Part shown: in pieces, positions 5,228 through 8,117 of the stretch | How positions within the stretch are numbered: the stretch's first letter is position 1 | Layout: every line of letters begins with the position of its first letter | Source of the DNA: JALONO01 sp038209965 | GTDB lineage: Bacteria > Bacteroidota > Bacteroidia > Cytophagales > Thermoflexibacteraceae | Assembly (NCBI GenBank): GCA_038209965.1 | Contig: JBBQXF010000160.1 | Location: 1-8,117 of the forward strand | DNA: 8,117 nucleotides | Direction: 5' to 3' | Made by a program: the position numbers and the translations under genes | The notes under the pieces: model-generated | What the model was told of the DNA's origin: nothing | The model's input: the letters and a program-made list of their open reading frames with translations, nothing else | The model's database searches: none

Positions 5228-6481
5228 TTAATAATTGCCGCCAGCCCTGATCATAGCGCAGCGGAAACCGATAGTAGCGGTGGAAGAATCTTCCTCAAGA
5301 TAGCGGCGGGTGCCGGGTGATAGCCAGTAGGCCACATCTTTCCAAGAACCGCCTTTGTAAACCCGTACATGGTTATCGACCAAGCTTTGGAAGTTGGGCT
5401 TGTCATACATTTTGGCTTCGTCCAAATATTCAGCGTTTTTTGGGCGGCGGGGGTTTTGGGTCAAGTAGCGGCCATCGGTACGGACAGGGTTCAAGTCGTT
5501 CATGTTCTCGAAACTGGCCACCCGGTACACGTCTTCCACCCACTCGTTCACATTGCCAGCCATATTGTACAGCCCGTAGTCGTTGGGCGGATAGGCGTAG
5601 ATCCATTCAGTAATCATGGCTCCGTCGTTGAGTTTGCCCGCAATACCGGCATAGTCACCGCGGCCTCGCTTAAAGTTGGCCAAGAATTCGCCCATCTGCC
5701 GGCCATAAGGGTTGCGGAGTGAGTGGCCATCCCAAGGATAAATCCGGCCGTAGTCTTGGCTTTCGTCCAAGTACTGGGTGCCCACCAATGCTTTGGCGGC
5801 GTATTCCCATTCAGCTTCGGTCGGGAGGCGATAGTTGGGCAATACAATCCCTGATTCAAGGGCTATGCGTTCGCCAGATTCAGCTTGGGATTTTTCTTCT
5901 TTCGACCCGTTCTTGACCGCCAAGTTTTTGTTGACTGCTTGCGAGCGCCAGATGCAATAGTTTTGGGCCTGCTTCCAAGAAATGCCCACGACGGGGAAAT
6001 AACGGAAACCGGGATAACGCAGGTAATGATCGATGTAAGGATCGTTGAAAGCCAGTTCGGCCGCCCAGACCATTGTATCAGGCATGGCTTCCTGCACATA
6101 TTGTTCGCCCGAATCTTTGACGTAGTGCAGGTATTCCAGCCAGTGGATGTTGGCCACTTCAGTCTCGTCCATGTAGAAAGAGGCCACGGTCACGGTGCGT
6201 TCCACGTTGTCGCGGGAGAGCAAAATTTCTTCTTCTTGCGAACCCAAAATATGGCGACCACCCTCGATGTACACTAAGTTGGGACCTTCGGGCTGGCCTT
6301 TGAAGTCTCGAACCGAGAACTCATTGTCCTTGTTTTTCTTCCCCGAGTTGTAACCCAGCCCTGTGGTAGTGCTGGAGTCTCCCGGATCAAAGCTGGTGGG
6401 CTTCTTGTCTTTCTTACAACTTGTCAATCCAACAGTTGCCATTAAGAGGGCCGCAATGATTAACCTGACAGTCTTGTTCAT
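5228..6481 (-). CDS. gldJ: GldJ-like gliding motility / type IX secretion lipoprotein (FGE-sulfatase fold)
   Basis: The 417-residue lipoprotein has the signal peptide MNKTVRLIIAALLMATVGLTSC, with lipobox LTSC and Cys22 as the lipidation site, then a low-complexity linker to about 66. A formylglycine-generating-enzyme-like domain fills about 67-412. It shows SFYMDETEVANIHWLEYL (101-118), VVGISWKQAQNYC (164-176), YRLPTEAEWEYAAKAL (217-232), LYNMAGNVNEWVEDVY (304-319), KGGSW (376-380) and GFRCA (405-409). The DNVERTVTVASFYMDETEVAN block and the DPYIDHY segment after a PDT-W motif match GldJ better than its relative GldK. GldJ supports gliding and stabilises the type IX secretion machinery in Flavobacterium. 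Between GGSW and GFRCA there is no cysteine, so the paired active-site cysteines of true FGE are absent and a structural role is likely. The gene is not beside gldKLMN here. Being a GldJ homologue does not prove that the host glides. Confidence 0.86.
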   Translation of the reverse strand: MNKTVRLIIAALLMATVGLTSCKKDKKPTSFDPGDSSTTTGLGYNSGKKNKDNEFSVRDFKGQPEGPNLVYIEGGRHILGSQEEEILLSRDNVERTVTVASFYMDETEVANIHWLEYLHYVKDSGEQYVQEAMPDTMVWAAELAFNDPYIDHYLRYPGFRYFPVVGISWKQAQNYCIWRSQAVNKNLAVKNGSKEEKSQAESGERIALESGIVLPNYRLPTEAEWEYAAKALVGTQYLDESQDYGRIYPWDGHSLRNPYGRQMGEFLANFKRGRGDYAGIAGKLNDGAMITEWIYAYPPNDYGLYNMAGNVNEWVEDVYRVASFENMNDLNPVRTDGRYLTQNPRRPKNAEYLDEAKMYDKPNFQSLVDNHVRVYKGGSWKDVAYWLSPGTRRYLEEDSSTATIGFRCAMIRAGGNY

Positions 6482-6558
6482 ATCACTTTAGTTCGGAGTT
6501 GCCGGAATACGCTATTCAAAGGAAGTTGGTAACAACTATTTTGCCACTTTTAACTTTA

Positions 6559-7518
6559 TCAAGAACGATTTTCATTATTAGGAGTATTGTCCATATTTGT
6601 TTCGCGGATGAAATACAGGGGCCGTTGACGAACATCGGTGTTGATTCGGCTGATATACTCGCCCAAGATGCCCAGTCCAATCAACTGCACACCCCCCAAG
6701 AACAGGATCGCCACCATGATCGAGGTCCACCCTTTCTCCAATGGGATGTCGGTAAAGTAACGGACATAGAAAGACCAGATCACCATCAGAAAGGTGAACG
6801 AAGATACGGTAAATCCCAAAAAGGTGACGATCTTTATCGGGAAATCGGAAAATGCCGTGATCCCGTTCAGGGCAAAGCGGAACATCTTGCCGTAGGTATA
6901 ACCGGTTTTGCCCGCATGGCGCTCATCCCGCTCATATTCAATGTACGTTTGCCGATAGCCGATCCACGAGATTTGGCCACGCAGAAACTTATTGTTCTCC
7001 GGCATTTGGCGCAGGGCCTTCACCACGCGGTGATCCATGATCCGGAAATCGCCCGTGTCCACCGGAATATCAATGGACGTGATCGCATCCAAAATCCGGT
7101 AAAACGCCCGGGCAGTGGCCAGTTTGAGCAATCCCTCACCTTTGCGCTTCTTCCGTTTGGCATAGACCACTTCGTAGCCTTCGTCCCTCATTTTGGCATA
7201 CATGGCCCCGATCAGTTCGGGCGGATCCTGCAAATCGGCATCGATGATCACCACTGCGCGGCCCTGGGCTTGGTCAATGCCCGCGCTGACGGCGATCTGG
7301 TGGCCGAAATTGCGGCTCAGATCAATGTACTTGACACATGGGTCCTGTTCAGCCAATTGTTTCACTAGTAAAATGGAATCATCACGGCTGCCATCATTGA
7401 CAAAAATCAGCTCGTGCGTTACCCCGAGCCCGGCCATAACTTGCCGGATCCGTTGGTAGAGCAGGTCCAAGTTGAGGGCTTCGTTGAAAACTGGGATGAT
7501 TACCGATAGTTCGGTCAT
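6559..7518 (-). CDS. Family 2 glycosyltransferase, polyprenyl-phosphate sugar transferase type
   Basis: The 319-residue membrane enzyme has an N-terminal GT-A domain: VIIPVFNE (6-13), VNDGSRDDS (40-48), LSRNFGHQIAVSAGID (67-82), the nucleotide-sugar/metal motif DAD with LQDPPE (93-101) and DTGDFRIMD (154-162). Two membrane helices follow (about 228-252 and 266-288), then GEYISRI...RQRPLYFI (286-304). This layout matches the GtrB/YkcC/CsbB and ArnC-like group, which transfers a sugar from a nucleotide donor to undecaprenyl phosphate on the cytosolic face for later envelope glycosylation. The sugar cannot be told. The ATG at 7516-7518 begins the conserved TELSVIIPVFNE segment. The frame stays open upstream, but that extension is antisense to the divergent lipoprotein gene and is not conserved-looking. 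gldJ lies 77 bp downstream on the same strand with no terminator seen between, so partial co-transcription is possible. Confidence 0.93.
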   Translation of the reverse strand: MTELSVIIPVFNEALNLDLLYQRIRQVMAGLGVTHELIFVNDGSRDDSILLVKQLAEQDPCVKYIDLSRNFGHQIAVSAGIDQAQGRAVVIIDADLQDPPELIGAMYAKMRDEGYEVVYAKRKKRKGEGLLKLATARAFYRILDAITSIDIPVDTGDFRIMDHRVVKALRQMPENNKFLRGQISWIGYRQTYIEYERDERHAGKTGYTYGKMFRFALNGITAFSDFPIKIVTFLGFTVSSFTFLMVIWSFYVRYFTDIPLEKGWTSIMVAILFLGGVQLIGLGILGEYISRINTDVRQRPLYFIRETNMDNTPNNENRS

Positions 7519-7536
7519 TTTGGTGTCGACAAAAGG

Positions 7537-7544
7537 CAAAAATA
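7537..7544 (-). promoter_or_regulatory. Possible -7 element of the glycosyltransferase gene
   Basis: The minus strand reads TATTTTTG, the same octamer as before menD and an exact TAnnTTTG match. It lies 18 bases before the ATG, which would give a leader of about a dozen bases. No good TTG is seen at the -33 position. The 91-bp spacer 7519-7609 must hold promoters for both divergent genes; a weaker plus-strand candidate is TATATTCG at 7587-7594. Confidence 0.35.
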
Positions 7545-7609
7545 GGTTTTTGTTCCTAACCTGAGAGTCCTTTTGGCCAAATGTGCTATATTCGCCAAAA
7601 ACTTTAGTC

Positions 7610-8117
7610 ATGTTATCGAACCATTTTAAACGCCTGCGGCGCGCTACCCTTGGGCTCTTTTTTCTGGGCCTGAGTAGCTGGTTGGTTGCTTGTGGTGGCA
7701 GCCAGCAGCAGCCCAAAGTAGTTGACCTGGACATAACCGCTCCCCCGGCCGATCCCATTGCCGATCCATTCGCCAAAGACACCTTGAAAGGCAGTGTGGA
7801 GCGCAGTTTACAAGCGAAAATCGGCGGGGCGGAAATCAATATCCGCTATTATTCCCCTGCCGTTCGGGGGCGTATCATTTGGGGCGGCTTGGTACCGTTC
7901 AACCAAGTGTGGGTCACGGGCGCGCACATGGCCTCCGTACTGTCCTTTAAACAAGCGGTCAAAATCAATGGCCAAGACTTGCCCGCCGGCACTTATACCC
8001 TGTTCACCATTCCCACTCCCAATGACTGGACGGTAATTTTCAACAAAGATTGGGAACAGCACCTGACCGATAATTATGACCCGGCCAAAGATCAGATCCG
8101 CCTGACGGTGAAGCCCC
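7610..8117 (+). CDS. DUF2911 lipoprotein, partial (runs off the right edge)
   Basis: An open frame runs from the ATG at 7610 to the end of the window (169 codons, no stop). The product starts MLSNHFKRLRRATLGLFFLG and has the lipobox LVAC with Cys28, so it is a predicted lipoprotein. A DUF2911 domain follows from about residue 65: IRYYSPAVRGRIIWGGLVPF, then NQVWVTGAHMASVLSF, INGQDLPAGTYTLFTIP, WTVIFNKDWEQH and an ending DQIRLTVKP. This block of VRGR-I-GGLVP, VW-TGA, LPAGTY-LF-IP and W-VI-NK is typical of the family, which is common in Bacteroidota and has no known function. A few more tens of residues are probably missing. The region 32-58 is a Pro/Asp-rich linker. The gene diverges from the glycosyltransferase across 91 bp. 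The missing 3' end is caused by the window edge, not by a broken gene. Confidence 0.9.
   Translation, partial: MLSNHFKRLRRATLGLFFLGLSSWLVACGGSQQQPKVVDLDITAPPADPIADPFAKDTLKGSVERSLQAKIGGAEINIRYYSPAVRGRIIWGGLVPFNQVWVTGAHMASVLSFKQAVKINGQDLPAGTYTLFTIPTPNDWTVIFNKDWEQHLTDNYDPAKDQIRLTVKP

Noticed and set aside
6524..6537. Hairpin AGTTG-GTAA-CAACT between the glycosyltransferase gene and gldJ as a terminator
   Set aside because: The stem is only five base pairs and AT-rich, with no T-run after it, so it does not support a terminator call.
7519..7839. N-terminal extension of the glycosyltransferase (107 extra codons)
   Set aside because: The extension is antisense to the start of the DUF2911 gene and has Arg-rich, unrelated sequence. 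The family begins at MTELSVIIPVFNE.
1..8117. A novel defence, mobile or biosynthetic system
   Set aside because: All genes but the DoxX and DUF2911 proteins belong to well-described families, and those two lack the clustered, accessory-type neighbours expected of a new system. No integrase, transposase, toxin pair or tRNA gene is visible.

Overview
The window looks like chromosomal DNA of a Bacteroidota member, possibly from the Saprospiria or a relative. Four things point there: a GldJ-type gliding/type IX secretion lipoprotein, a menaquinone-pathway gene, a long-loop LspA of the Bacteroidota kind, and several TAnnTTTG-like -7 promoter elements with few clear Shine-Dalgarno sites. The genus is inference. 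Most of the window is ordinary, compact housekeeping and cell-envelope sequence.

Layout. Positions 1-309 hold a gene-free cluster of short palindromes inside an imperfect direct duplication of about 143 bp. An AT-rich spacer follows to 513. menD (514-2223, minus) makes SEPHCHC synthase of menaquinone synthesis. apaG (2407-2793, plus) diverges from it across a 183-bp spacer with small inverted repeats. A bidirectional hairpin terminator at 2822-2855 separates apaG from the convergent pair lspA-rluD (minus), whose reading frames overlap by 20 bases. Upstream of these, on the minus strand, come a DoxX-family membrane protein (4763-5137), a terminator (5179-5213), gldJ (5228-6481) and a polyprenyl-phosphate-type family 2 glycosyltransferase (6559-7518). 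Diverging from the glycosyltransferase is a DUF2911 lipoprotein that starts at 7610 and runs off the right edge.

How the genes relate. Most products act at the envelope. LspA removes signal peptides from prolipoproteins, and both GldJ and the DUF2911 protein carry lipoboxes that would make them its substrates. The glycosyltransferase probably loads a sugar on a lipid carrier. MenD supplies the respiratory quinone pathway. ApaG and RluD are housekeeping proteins, RluD acting on 23S rRNA. Beyond lspA-rluD there is little sign of a dedicated functional cluster.

I did not find a convincing new biological system. The feature most worth following up is the palindromic repeat cluster at the left edge, which resembles a dispersed REP/REPIN-type element.
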